Shown here piece after piece: positions 28,420 through 37,506 of a stretch of DNA of 64,000 nt. Under the pieces are notes generated by a model that had not been told where the DNA came from, did not search any database, and saw only the letters and a list, made by a program, of their open reading frames with translations. Every line of letters starts with the position of its first letter. Within the stretch, counting starts at the first letter, position 1. The stretch comes from Saccharospirillum sp043196875. GTDB taxonomy: Bacteria; Pseudomonadota; Gammaproteobacteria; Pseudomonadales; Natronospirillaceae. Where the stretch lies: positions 290,793 through 354,792 of the forward strand of contig NZ_JBEBMX010000003.1 in the NCBI RefSeq assembly GCF_043196875.1, in the 5' to 3' direction. The translations under genes and the position numbers were made by a program.

Positions 28420-30516
28420 TCAGGCTCCTGTCGGTAAAGGGTTAAAACGGGGTTGGACGGTATCGGTGCGCAGCTCGGCGGAAAAATCGCTGACCAGCGA
28501 CTGAATAAACCGATCCTCTTGCAAATCTGTGACCGCCTGCTCCCAGGCGGCGCGATTTAATTGATCAAGCCACGCCTGAGGTGTTTGCTCGGCGGCACCA
28601 AACTCATAGTCAAAACCCTGAAAATCGGGCAACACACCGGCCAAAGCTTCACGCAGACGCTGACAGTGAGTGTCGTTCATCAACTTGCGATAGTTGGTGG
28701 CGATCAACAGTTGAGCGCGGCCGGAAGCGTAGCCCTGCCATTGCGAATGGGCAAAGAGCGTCCGGGTCATACCGCTTAAACCCAACTTATATAAAGTCAC
28801 CTGCCACCAGCGACGCGGGTCGGCCTGAAAGTCCACTTCCGGCCAGCGCGCCGGATTAACGGCTTCATCGGAGGTTGCCTGGGTCGCAGCAGGTTGGACC
28901 GATGTGGGCTGAACCGATGCTGGCTCAGAACTGGCTTCAGGCGCATTACTCTCTGGCTCAGTCGCCGATACTGCTGCCTCGGGTTCGGGCGTCGGTGCCG
29001 CCGACTCAGACTGAACGTCAGCTTCTTCCCAAGGCGGTGATGCCTCAGGCTGGACGCTATCGCTGGCTGAATCTGGCTCAGTAACGGTTTCCGGCGCAAT
29101 GTCCGCTGCCGACATCGTCGCTGGCTCAGGCTCAGGCTCTGTTACCGGTTCAGTAACGGCTTCAACTGGCTCTGCTGCCAGTGGTGAGGGTTGTTCTGGG
29201 CTGACTGGCTGAGAGTTAAGGCTCTCAGGCTCAACCGTTTCAGTTTGTTTTTCGCTCGATTCAAACGAATTGGAGACCGCAGCAGAGCTATCTTCCGGCG
29301 GCGCAACTTGCGCCGGTGGTGGTGTCGGCTCTTCAGACGATGCTGGTTCGGGTTGCTCTGATTGCGCTTGCGGTTGCGGATCGGCAATGGTCTGCCCAGC
29401 CAAAGGCGGCAGATCCGACACCGACCGCGCCGGGCTCGGACTGAACGCCAACATACGCAGCAGCGCCATTTCAAAGCCGGCGCGTTCGCTCGGCGCCAGG
29501 GCCAGATCTTTTACCGAGGCCGTGCCCAACTGATAGAACAGATGCACGTCTTCCGGCTGGGCGGCTTGAGCCAAAGCCGCCAGCGCATCGCGGTCGCCTT
29601 TGGAGTTATCCAAGGCATCGGGCGCGGCCTGCGCAATCGCCACCCGGTGCAGGGTCGACAGCAACTCGTTCATCAGCGCCCGGAAATCCGGGGTATGCTC
29701 CGCCAGTTCCGCCACTTGCGACATTAGACCGGCGGCGTCTTTCTCCACCAGACTGCGCACCAGATTCAGCACCCGCTTAAGATCGACGGTGCCGAGCATG
29801 GAGGCCACTTCGGTCTCACGCAGCTGGCCTTCGCCAAAGGCAATGGCCTGATCGGTCAGACTGAGCGCATCGCGCATACTGCCGGCGGCTGCTTCCGCCA
29901 GCAGCCACAAAGAAGGATCGTCATAAGCCACCTGCTCCTGCACCAGAATATGCTGCAGATAACCGACGATGCCTTCGCGCGTCATGCTCTTCAGATTGAA
30001 CTGTAAACAGCGCGACAACACCGTCACCGGCAGTTTTTGCGGATCGGTGGTGGCGAGCAGGAATTTGACGTGCGGAGGTGGTTCTTCGAGCGTTTTGAGC
30101 AAGGCATTGAAGCTGTGCGTCGACAGCATATGCACTTCGTCGATCAGATAGATCTTGTAGCGACCACGCGTCGGCGCGTACTGGACGTTATCGAGCAGCT
30201 CACGAGTGTCTTCCACCCGGGTGCGCGAAGCAGCGTCGATTTCCAGCAAATCGACAAAACGTCCCTCGGCAATCTCGCGGCAGGCCGAACAAACACCACA
30301 GGGGCGCGAACTAACGCCTTCTTCGCAATTCAGACTTTTAGCCAGCAAACGCGCCAGGGTGGTTTTACCGACACCACGGGTGCCGGTAAACAGATAGGCG
30401 TGATGCAGCCGCTGCTGGTCCAGGGCGTTGACCAGGGCTTTTAGGACGTGGGCCTGGCCCACCATGTCAGCGAAGGTGGCCGGGCGCCACTTGCGTGCCA
30501 GTACCTGATAGGACAT
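28420..30516 (-). CDS. dnaX: DNA polymerase III tau/gamma subunit DnaX
   Basis: DnaX is the clamp-loader ATPase and holoenzyme organiser. The 698-residue protein has Walker A GTRGVGKTT near residue 45, a zinc module (CEEGVSSRPCGVCSAC), Walker B LIDEVHMLS and sensor 1 (LLATTDPQKLP). The domain-III helical bundle ends near 365. A long Glu/Pro/Ser/Ala linker covers about 375-560, followed by the C-terminal region that binds the polymerase alpha subunit in tau. I see no A-AAA-AAG slippery heptamer like that of E. coli dnaX. ffs lies just upstream on the same strand. Confidence 0.96.
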   Translation of the reverse strand: MSYQVLARKWRPATFADMVGQAHVLKALVNALDQQRLHHAYLFTGTRGVGKTTLARLLAKSLNCEEGVSSRPCGVCSACREIAEGRFVDLLEIDAASRTRVEDTRELLDNVQYAPTRGRYKIYLIDEVHMLSTHSFNALLKTLEEPPPHVKFLLATTDPQKLPVTVLSRCLQFNLKSMTREGIVGYLQHILVQEQVAYDDPSLWLLAEAAAGSMRDALSLTDQAIAFGEGQLRETEVASMLGTVDLKRVLNLVRSLVEKDAAGLMSQVAELAEHTPDFRALMNELLSTLHRVAIAQAAPDALDNSKGDRDALAALAQAAQPEDVHLFYQLGTASVKDLALAPSERAGFEMALLRMLAFSPSPARSVSDLPPLAGQTIADPQPQAQSEQPEPASSEEPTPPPAQVAPPEDSSAAVSNSFESSEKQTETVEPESLNSQPVSPEQPSPLAAEPVEAVTEPVTEPEPEPATMSAADIAPETVTEPDSASDSVQPEASPPWEEADVQSESAAPTPEPEAAVSATEPESNAPEASSEPASVQPTSVQPAATQATSDEAVNPARWPEVDFQADPRRWWQVTLYKLGLSGMTRTLFAHSQWQGYASGRAQLLIATNYRKLMNDTHCQRLREALAGVLPDFQGFDYEFGAAEQTPQAWLDQLNRAAWEQAVTDLQEDRFIQSLVSDFSAELRTDTVQPRFNPLPTGA

Positions 30517-30622
30517 GACGGCTCGGGGTTGCGAATTCGACGGACGCCTATCCTAACCGGGATGAGCTGGCGCTGCCAGATGGTTAGGAAAAAACGAAGT
30601 AAAACAGAGGCTTAGAAAGACT

Positions 30623-30737
<115 letters not shown>

Positions 30738-30751
30738 TAACAGAGCGCGGC

Positions 30752-30779
30752 ATTATGCCTGCCTAAATAAAAATCTCAA
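30752..30779 (-). promoter_or_regulatory. Sigma-70-type promoter of ffs
   Basis: On the minus strand TTGAGA (-35) and CATAAT (-10) are separated by 16 bases, each five of six to consensus. The spacer is followed by a GC-rich stretch before the 4.5S RNA 5' end. The mature end is expected to be made by processing. Confidence 0.6.
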
Positions 30780-30862
30780 GCGCTGCAGAGCTTCTATACT
30801 CGCACTAGACAACACCACTGAATCGTCGATATGTCGTTCAAACCAGCCAGAGAGATTTATCA

Positions 30863-32500
30863 ATGAAACGCCTCGAACCCACTTTGCAGTTTCGACTGCT
30901 GCTGGCAATTTTGGTCAGCATCCTGGCTATGGCAGTGATCGCCTTTACCGGGATTTTCTCCATGCAACGCTCGGTGAACAACCTGGAGAACGTGCTAACA
31001 GAGCTGAAAACACTGGAAAAAAATGCTGATCTCGCCAATCTGGATTTCAAACGCCAGGTCCAGGAATGGAAAAATGTGCTGTTGCGCGGCCAGGACCCGG
31101 AACGCATGGAGCGCTACTGGAGCAGCTTCCAGACGCTGGAGCAAGACGTTCAGAGCAGAGTTCAGCTCTTGGTTGATGGCCTGTCCGATAACCCCGAACT
31201 GCGCGCCATCGCCGAACAGTTTCTGATTGATCACCGCAATATGGGCATTGCCTACGCAGAAGGTCGACAAGCCTTTATCCGCAGCGGCTTTGATCATACC
31301 GTCGGTGATGCAGCGGTTTCAGGCATTGATCGAGCGCCCTCGGCGGCAATGGAAGACCTGGGTCTGCAACTGGCCGAACGCGCTAACATGGCTTCCGCTC
31401 AGGCCAGTCAGAATGCCGATACCACCTTAACCATTTCGTTGAGTTTTGCGGTGGCCTGCAGCCTGATCATCCTGGGCGCCATTCTGGTCTTTGTTCGCGC
31501 CTCCATTATCAAGCCAATCCACCAGCTAAAGGCTGGTGTGGAACATATTCAGCAAGGCCAATACGATCAGCCCATCAAACTGAAACGGCGCGATGAACTG
31601 GGCGATCTGGCGCTAACGCTCGATTTTCTGCGCAGCTTTCTGAACGACATGATTACCGATCTGGAACGCAACGGCAGAGCGTTGCAAAATGCCGTTAACA
31701 AGCTCGACACCATGTCCGGTGGCCTCGCCAGAACCACCGCCGACCAAAGCGATCTCAGTCATCAGGTCGCCACGGCGATTGAACAAATGGAAGCGGCGTC
31801 GCGCGAAGTCGCCGGCAATGCAGCAGAGACGGCCGAAGCCACCAACCACACCGAAAAACTGGCACGCAGCGGTGGCGACTCCATGCAACGCGCACAACAC
31901 ACCATGCAAAAGCTGGTCAACGATACCGAATCGACCGCTGAAGCCATTTCCCGCCTGGCACAGGAATCGGAAAACGTCGGCTCGGTGCTGACCGTTATCA
32001 AAGGCATCGCCGAGCAAACCAATCTGTTGGCGCTGAACGCGGCGATTGAAGCGGCACGCGCCGGTGAACAAGGACGCGGCTTCGCTGTGGTCGCCGATGA
32101 AGTGCGCTCGCTGGCAGAAAAAACTCAGCAATCGACCGTCGAAATCCAAAACATCCTGGAATCCATTCGTGGTGGCGCTGAAGAATCGGTTCGCGCCATG
32201 GAAACCGGTCGCGGCCAAACTGAATCCACCGCCAGCCAGGTGGTCGAGGTCGGTACTCATCTGAATGAAATTCTGGTCGCCATCACTCAGATCAATGAAA
32301 AAAACCAGCAGATTGCCACCGCCGCCGAAGAACAAACCAGCGTTGCCGGATCGCTCAGCGAATTGATTATGCAGATTCGCAACCTGGCCGAAGATACCTC
32401 CGGGGAAAGTCGCGACGCCCATGCGTTGAGCGAAGAGCTGTCGCAATTGGCGACAGATTTTAATCGCCAACTGACGCAGTTGCGCAGCGGCAGGCAGTAA
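30863..32500 (+). CDS. Methyl-accepting chemotaxis protein
   Basis: A transmembrane chemoreceptor of 545 residues. The first membrane helix is at about 13-33 and a helical periplasmic ligand domain covers about 35-188. A second membrane helix follows near 190-213 (SFAVACSLIILGAILVFV), then a HAMP domain and a cytoplasmic signalling hairpin. The tip has the near-invariant EQTNLLALNAAIEAARAGEQ and RGFAVVADEVRSLA. Ligand unknown. No chemotaxis genes lie beside it, so it is an orphan receptor. A weak AGAGA site precedes the ATG. Confidence 0.95.
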   Translation: MKRLEPTLQFRLLLAILVSILAMAVIAFTGIFSMQRSVNNLENVLTELKTLEKNADLANLDFKRQVQEWKNVLLRGQDPERMERYWSSFQTLEQDVQSRVQLLVDGLSDNPELRAIAEQFLIDHRNMGIAYAEGRQAFIRSGFDHTVGDAAVSGIDRAPSAAMEDLGLQLAERANMASAQASQNADTTLTISLSFAVACSLIILGAILVFVRASIIKPIHQLKAGVEHIQQGQYDQPIKLKRRDELGDLALTLDFLRSFLNDMITDLERNGRALQNAVNKLDTMSGGLARTTADQSDLSHQVATAIEQMEAASREVAGNAAETAEATNHTEKLARSGGDSMQRAQHTMQKLVNDTESTAEAISRLAQESENVGSVLTVIKGIAEQTNLLALNAAIEAARAGEQGRGFAVVADEVRSLAEKTQQSTVEIQNILESIRGGAEESVRAMETGRGQTESTASQVVEVGTHLNEILVAITQINEKNQQIATAAEEQTSVAGSLSELIMQIRNLAEDTSGESRDAHALSEELSQLATDFNRQLTQLRSGRQ

Positions 32501-32557
32501 TCCACAACGGTGACAGCGGCGTAATGTGTCTTTGGATTTGGTAATGAGTCGTAAAGT

Positions 32558-33508
32558 ATGTCGAAACTGACCTTGGCCGTTAGCAGCTGTTTACTGGGTG
32601 AAGAGGTACGCTTCAACGGCGGTCATAAACTGCATCGCTGGCTAACCGATTCACTCGGTCAGTTTGCTGACTTTCGCCCTTACTGCCCCGAAGTTGGCAT
32701 CGGTTTAGGCATACCGCGCGAAACCATTCGACTGATCCAGGCCGATGCGGGCACCCGTGCCGTCAACAGCAGCGATGCCAGTGTCGATCACACCGATGCC
32801 TTGCGCCGCTATGCCGAAGGCATCCTACCTGAACTGGAAGACATCGACGGCTATGTGGTCATGCAGGGTTCACCCTCGTGCGGCATGGAAAGGGTCAAAC
32901 TCTATACCGATAAACCGGTTCCGGAAAAAAGCGCCGTCGGCATTCACACCCAAGTCATCCTGGAGCACTACCCCTGGTTACCCGTCGAGGAAAGTGGCCG
33001 CTTAAGCGATCCCGGCCTGGCGGAAAACTTTGTGCAGCGGCTTTATGTTTATCATCAATGGCGTACTGAACAACCCTGGCAATCGGCCAAAGGTTTGATC
33101 GACTTTCACGCCCGACAAAAATATCTATTAATGATGCACGATTACAATCGCTACAAGTCTCTGGGGCAATTACTGTCGGATTTAAGCGATCGCAGTCAGT
33201 TGGCTGAACTCGGTCATCGCTATTTAACCGAATTGATGAGCGCCTTGAAAAAAGTGCCCAGCCGGGGCCAACGCGTCAATGTATTGCAGCACCTGATGGG
33301 CTACTTCAAACAACAATTAAGCGACAAGGAAAAAGCCTCGCTGCGGCACAGCATCGATCAATACCAACAGGCCATCGTGCCCTTTATCGTACCGGTTGCG
33401 ATGATCAAACATTATGTGTTTCTGCACGGCGACGACTTTCCTTATCTGCGCCAACAAACCGTTCTCGACCCTTATCCGGAATCATTGGGCCTGCGCAATC
33501 CGATTTAA
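32558..33508 (+). CDS. DUF523-DUF1722 protein (YbgA-like)
   Basis: The 316-residue protein fuses an N-terminal DUF523 domain (SSCLLGEEVRFNGGHK with its cysteine; CPEVGIGLGIPRE; MQGSPSCGMERVKLY) to a C-terminal DUF1722 domain (FHARQKYLLMMHDYNRYKSLG). The same fusion is often found beside photolyase genes, as here with phrB 80 bases downstream, which hints at a light- or oxidative-stress link. The biochemical role is unknown. Confidence 0.9.
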   Translation: MSKLTLAVSSCLLGEEVRFNGGHKLHRWLTDSLGQFADFRPYCPEVGIGLGIPRETIRLIQADAGTRAVNSSDASVDHTDALRRYAEGILPELEDIDGYVVMQGSPSCGMERVKLYTDKPVPEKSAVGIHTQVILEHYPWLPVEESGRLSDPGLAENFVQRLYVYHQWRTEQPWQSAKGLIDFHARQKYLLMMHDYNRYKSLGQLLSDLSDRSQLAELGHRYLTELMSALKKVPSRGQRVNVLQHLMGYFKQQLSDKEKASLRHSIDQYQQAIVPFIVPVAMIKHYVFLHGDDFPYLRQQTVLDPYPESLGLRNPI

Positions 33509-33588
33509 CCAACAGTGAACCAAACCACCCTCCCGGTGCGTACAAGGACACCAGCATCATTCACTGTACCAGCCACTAAGGAATCGCT

Positions 33589-34974
33589 GTGACCGCTACG
33601 CATCTGGTTTGGTTTCGCAACGATTTGCGTACCCACGACAACGCCGCTTTAACTCAGGCTTGTTCACTGGCCGGGCAAGGTGACCGCGTTCAGGCGGTAT
33701 TTTTGTGGACACCCCAGCAGTGGGATCGACACGACTACGGCCAGCCGCGACGCTTTGCCTGGCTCGATGCGTTAAGAACTTTAGAACAACGCCTCGCGCG
33801 CCTGGGCATTGGCTTAGCGCTGATCGAATCGAGCGACTGGCAACAGGGCGTCAGCGATTTGCTGCAATTGGCAAAGCAACTCAAGGCGCGCTCAATCAGT
33901 TTTCATCGCGAGTTCGGTTGGGATGAAGTCAAGCGCGATCATCTGGCGCTAACCTCAGCTCATCAAGCAGGCCTGGAAACTCATATTTTTGAAGACCGTG
34001 TCACCCAGGAACCGAGTCAATTGCTGACCGGCCAGGGAGAAATGTATCGCGTCTTCACACCCTACAAGAAAAGCTGGTTACGCCAGCACGCCAATGCACC
34101 CTTGGCGCCACCCTTACCAGAACCATCACCCATCGGTGACGCCATTAAACCCAGTTGCCAATTTCCCGATGCGCAATCGCCCAAGGCAGTCGAACTACCG
34201 TTAAACGAAGATGCAGCGCTGAATCAACTTGAAGATTTTTTGCACAGCGCAGCAAGCGATTACCAACAAGACCGTGATTTCCCCGGTATCGAAGGCACCT
34301 CACGACTATCGGCAGCGCTGGCCAATGGCGCCGTCAGTTTGCGCCAGTGTTTGCATGCCAGTCTGAATCACCCCGATCGCGATCGGCCGGGTTTGCAGGC
34401 CTGGATATCCGAACTGATCTGGCGCGAGTTCTATCACTACTTATTGTACTGGCGTCCGGAACTGGCCAAACACCAACCTTTTTATCCGCGCTGGGATGCT
34501 TTTCCCTGGCGTGATGATGCAGCCTTACTGACCGCCTGGCAGCAAGGTCAGACCGGCGTGCCCATTGTCGATGCCGGCATGCGTCAACTGGCCTACTCCG
34601 GTTGGATGCACAATCGGGTGCGGATGATTGTTGCCATGTATCTGGTGAAAATCATGCAGCTTAATTGGCGTGACGGTGAGCGCTGGTTCGCCCGGTCCTT
34701 GCTCGATATCGACTTCGCCAGCAACAACGGCGGCTGGCAATGGTGTGCGGCCACTGGTGTCGATGCCGCGCCCTATTTCCGTATTTTTAATCCGACCACC
34801 CAGTCACAACGCTTTGATCCAACAGGCGACTACATTCGTCGCTGGGTGCCTGAACTGGCATCACTGAACAGCAAACAAATTCATGAGCCACCAACAATGC
34901 CCGATTACCCGGCACCTCTGGTGGACTACGCCGGTGCCCGCGCGCAAACGCTGGCGCTGTTCAAGCAACTTTAA
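33589..34974 (+). CDS. phrB: Deoxyribodipyrimidine photolyase
   Basis: PhrB uses blue light and FADH- to split cyclobutane pyrimidine dimers. The 461-residue protein has the antenna-binding domain (LVWFRNDLRTHDN) and a helical FAD domain with ISELIWREFYHYLL, DAGMRQLAYSGWMHNRVRM and the electron-transfer tryptophan region (FASNNGGWQWCAATG). The start is GTG with AAGGA upstream. It lies between the DUF523/DUF1722 gene and the lipid cluster, an arrangement often tied to singlet-oxygen or light responses. Confidence 0.96.
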   Translation: MTATHLVWFRNDLRTHDNAALTQACSLAGQGDRVQAVFLWTPQQWDRHDYGQPRRFAWLDALRTLEQRLARLGIGLALIESSDWQQGVSDLLQLAKQLKARSISFHREFGWDEVKRDHLALTSAHQAGLETHIFEDRVTQEPSQLLTGQGEMYRVFTPYKKSWLRQHANAPLAPPLPEPSPIGDAIKPSCQFPDAQSPKAVELPLNEDAALNQLEDFLHSAASDYQQDRDFPGIEGTSRLSAALANGAVSLRQCLHASLNHPDRDRPGLQAWISELIWREFYHYLLYWRPELAKHQPFYPRWDAFPWRDDAALLTAWQQGQTGVPIVDAGMRQLAYSGWMHNRVRMIVAMYLVKIMQLNWRDGERWFARSLLDIDFASNNGGWQWCAATGVDAAPYFRIFNPTTQSQRFDPTGDYIRRWVPELASLNSKQIHEPPTMPDYPAPLVDYAGARAQTLALFKQL

Positions 34975-35000
34975 CCAGACCACAAACCGAGCAGACAACT

Positions 35001-35426
35001 ATGTCGATGATCGAACGTATTAAAACGCTTTACGCCGAGTTGGGACCCGACAACGTCACACGCGAACGTTTGGCGCAGGTCTATGGTGAACAGGCTGTCT
35101 TTATCGACCCGATGCATCGCATCGACGGGCTCGATCAATTGGAGCGTTATTTCGTCAACCTCTACCGCAACCTGGATGAAATCAACTTTCGCTACCTGAG
35201 TCATTGGGAAAACGACGGTGAAGCCATGCTGCGCTGGGAAATGACCTACGCTCATCCCAAGGTGGCCGGCGGTCGCCCCATTACCATGCCCGGAGTTACC
35301 TATCTGCAGTTCGACGACCGCATTCAACTGCACCAGGATTATTTCGACAGCAATCAGATGCTGTTTGACCACCTGCCGGTGCTCGGCTCCATTCTTGGCT
35401 GGCTGAAAGGCCGACTGAACAACTGA
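35001..35426 (+). CDS. NTF2/SnoaL-like protein
   Basis: The 141-residue protein has the small NTF2-like fold seen in SnoaL proteins (FIDPMHRIDGLDQLERYFVN, WEMTYAHPKVAGGRPITMPG). It opens the tightly packed cluster that carries the FAD oxidoreductase, DUF1365 and cyclopropane-fatty-acid synthase genes, and homologues occur at this place in related clusters. Substrate unknown. Confidence 0.85.
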   Translation: MSMIERIKTLYAELGPDNVTRERLAQVYGEQAVFIDPMHRIDGLDQLERYFVNLYRNLDEINFRYLSHWENDGEAMLRWEMTYAHPKVAGGRPITMPGVTYLQFDDRIQLHQDYFDSNQMLFDHLPVLGSILGWLKGRLNN

Positions 35427-35446
35427 TATTTTTTGGGAATCGTTTT

Positions 35447-36715
35447 ATGAGCAGTCAACGCATTGCCATCATCGGCAGCGGCATCGCCGGCCTCACCACC
35501 GCCCGGTTATTGCACGAGCATTACAACATCGAAGTCTATGAGCAAAACGAAGTGCTCGGCGGTCACACCCACACTCAAGACATCGAAATTGATGGCACCG
35601 TCTATCCGGTTAACACCGGCTTTATCGTTTACAACGACTGGGTTTATCACAATTTTAATCGGCTGATGGCGCCATTGGATGTGCAGCGCGAAGCCACCGA
35701 AATGAGTTTCAGCGTGCGCGACGATGCCAGTGGCCTGGAGTACAACGGCCACAATCTGGACACCCTCTTTGCCCAGCGTCGCAATTTTTTCCGCCCGTCA
35801 TTCTGGCGCATGATCCGGGACATCCTGCGCTTTAATAAACGCAGCCAGGCCGACCTGGATGCCGGTCGCCTTACGCCCGAACTGACGCTCGGTGACTACC
35901 TGCGTCAAGGTGGTTACGGGCAAGCCTTTATCCATCACTACATCATTCCGATGGGCGCGGCGATCTGGTCATCAGGTGAAGCGGATATGGACGCTTTTCC
36001 GGCGCTGTTTTTCGTGCGTTTTTTCAAAAACCACGGCTTGCTGTCGGTGAAAAACCGACCGCAATGGTATGTCATCAAAGGCGGTTCACGCGCCTACATC
36101 GATCCGTTGATCGAACCGTTCCGCGACAAGGTACATACCCTGCATCGCATTGAGCGAGTCGAACGCGATGCCGACGGCGTGACGCTGCATTTTTATAACG
36201 GCCATCAGGAACGCTTTGATCAGGTCGTGTTCGCCTGCCACAGCGACCAGGCATTGGCTTTACTGGCTGACCCCAGTGACGCCGAGCGACAGATTCTCAG
36301 TGCCATTCCCTACAGCCAGAACGAAGTGGTACTGCACACCGACGACAGTCTGTTACCCAAGCGCCGCAAAGCCTGGGCCGCCTGGAATTACCATCTGCCA
36401 AAGCAAGCGGATGAGGCCGTGGGCCTGACCTACAACATGAATATCCTGCAGAACTTCAAGGATGCACCGGTAACCTTTTGCGTCACCTTAAATCGCACTA
36501 GCGAAATCGCGCCGGACAAAATTATCAATCGGTTTAATTACGCTCACCCGGTGTTTTCCAAAGCCGGGATCGAAGCGCAGCAAGACTATCACCGCATCGG
36601 CAATCAAAACCGCAGCCATTTTTGTGGCGCTTACTGGTTCAACGGTTTTCATGAAGATGGCGTCAACAGCGCCTTGCGCGTGGTTCGCGATCTGGGCGTG
36701 GAGCCATGGCAATGA
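35447..36715 (+). CDS. FAD-dependent amine-oxidase-like oxidoreductase
   Basis: The 422-residue protein has the Rossmann FAD motif IIGSGIAGLTTARLL at residues 8-22 and the second block NEVLGGHTHTQDIE. This places it in the amine oxidase/NAD-binding-8 group. It sits directly upstream of DUF1365 and a cyclopropane-synthase-type methyltransferase. In related clusters the flavoprotein is thought to alter unsaturated or methylated fatty acyl chains. It overlaps the next gene (ATGA). The substrate here is inferred from context only. Confidence 0.88.
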   Translation: MSSQRIAIIGSGIAGLTTARLLHEHYNIEVYEQNEVLGGHTHTQDIEIDGTVYPVNTGFIVYNDWVYHNFNRLMAPLDVQREATEMSFSVRDDASGLEYNGHNLDTLFAQRRNFFRPSFWRMIRDILRFNKRSQADLDAGRLTPELTLGDYLRQGGYGQAFIHHYIIPMGAAIWSSGEADMDAFPALFFVRFFKNHGLLSVKNRPQWYVIKGGSRAYIDPLIEPFRDKVHTLHRIERVERDADGVTLHFYNGHQERFDQVVFACHSDQALALLADPSDAERQILSAIPYSQNEVVLHTDDSLLPKRRKAWAAWNYHLPKQADEAVGLTYNMNILQNFKDAPVTFCVTLNRTSEIAPDKIINRFNYAHPVFSKAGIEAQQDYHRIGNQNRSHFCGAYWFNGFHEDGVNSALRVVRDLGVEPWQ

Positions 36716-37506
36716 ACAGTCGCATTTACCAGGGCTGGGTTCGGCATCGTCGCTACGCGCCGCGTAACCATCGACTGAATTACCCGCTCTTTATGCTCTA
36801 TCTGGATTTGGACGAAATTGACGAGGTTTTTGCGCAGTCTAGATTCTGGTCGCGCGAACGATTCAACTGGGCCAGCTTCCGACGGGACGATTATTTCGCA
36901 CCGCAAAAAGACGACCTCAAAGGCGCCGTGATTGAACGCATGGTTGAACTCAGCGACATCGAACCAGCGCGGTTTCACTCGGTGCGTATGCTGACGCATC
37001 TGCGTTATCTGGGCATTTCCTTTAACCCGGTGACCGTCTATTACGCCTTTGATGCGCAGGACAAGCTGCTCGCCATCATGCCGGAAGTCACCAACACGCC
37101 CTGGGGCGAGCGACATCAATACGTGCTGACTGTGCAGCCGGGCGACGGCGGCCACGAGCCCAGCCGTCAGCACCGTCACTACCACGAATATCGTCTGGCC
37201 AAGGCATTTCATGTATCGCCTTTTCTACCCATGGATATGGACTACCGTTGGGTATTCGGTGCACCGGAACAAACCCTGAGAGTGCACCTGGAAAATTACC
37301 AGGACGGCGAACGCCGCTTCGATGCCACCCTGGTTATGGAAGCCAGTGCGGTGAATCGCCGCACTATGAATCGAGCGCTCATCCGTTTTCCGTGGATGAC
37401 CGTAAAAGTCGTGACCGGCATTTACTGGCACGCCTTAAGGCTCTGGTTGAAAGGCATTCCCTTTTACCCTCATCCGCACAAGGACAAGAAGGAAACATCG
37501 GCATGA
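36712..37506 (+). CDS. DUF1365 protein
   Basis: The 264-residue protein begins MNSRIYQGWVRHRR, the family start, followed by RNHRLNYPLFMLYLDLDE. Later blocks include LRYLGISFNPVTVYYAFD and KAFHVSPFLPMDMDYRW. DUF1365 genes nearly always sit beside cyclopropane-fatty-acid synthase genes, as here, so a part in acyl-chain modification is likely. I prefer the ATG at 36712, eight bases after GGAG and overlapping the previous stop; another ATG lies at 36706. Confidence 0.92.
   Translation: MNSRIYQGWVRHRRYAPRNHRLNYPLFMLYLDLDEIDEVFAQSRFWSRERFNWASFRRDDYFAPQKDDLKGAVIERMVELSDIEPARFHSVRMLTHLRYLGISFNPVTVYYAFDAQDKLLAIMPEVTNTPWGERHQYVLTVQPGDGGHEPSRQHRHYHEYRLAKAFHVSPFLPMDMDYRWVFGAPEQTLRVHLENYQDGERRFDATLVMEASAVNRRTMNRALIRFPWMTVKVVTGIYWHALRLWLKGIPFYPHPHKDKKETSA

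Noticed and set aside
28420..30516. Programmed frameshift in dnaX
   Set aside because: No A-AAA-AAG slippery heptamer is present in the linker region; the GAAAAAC near the middle is not in the right phase.
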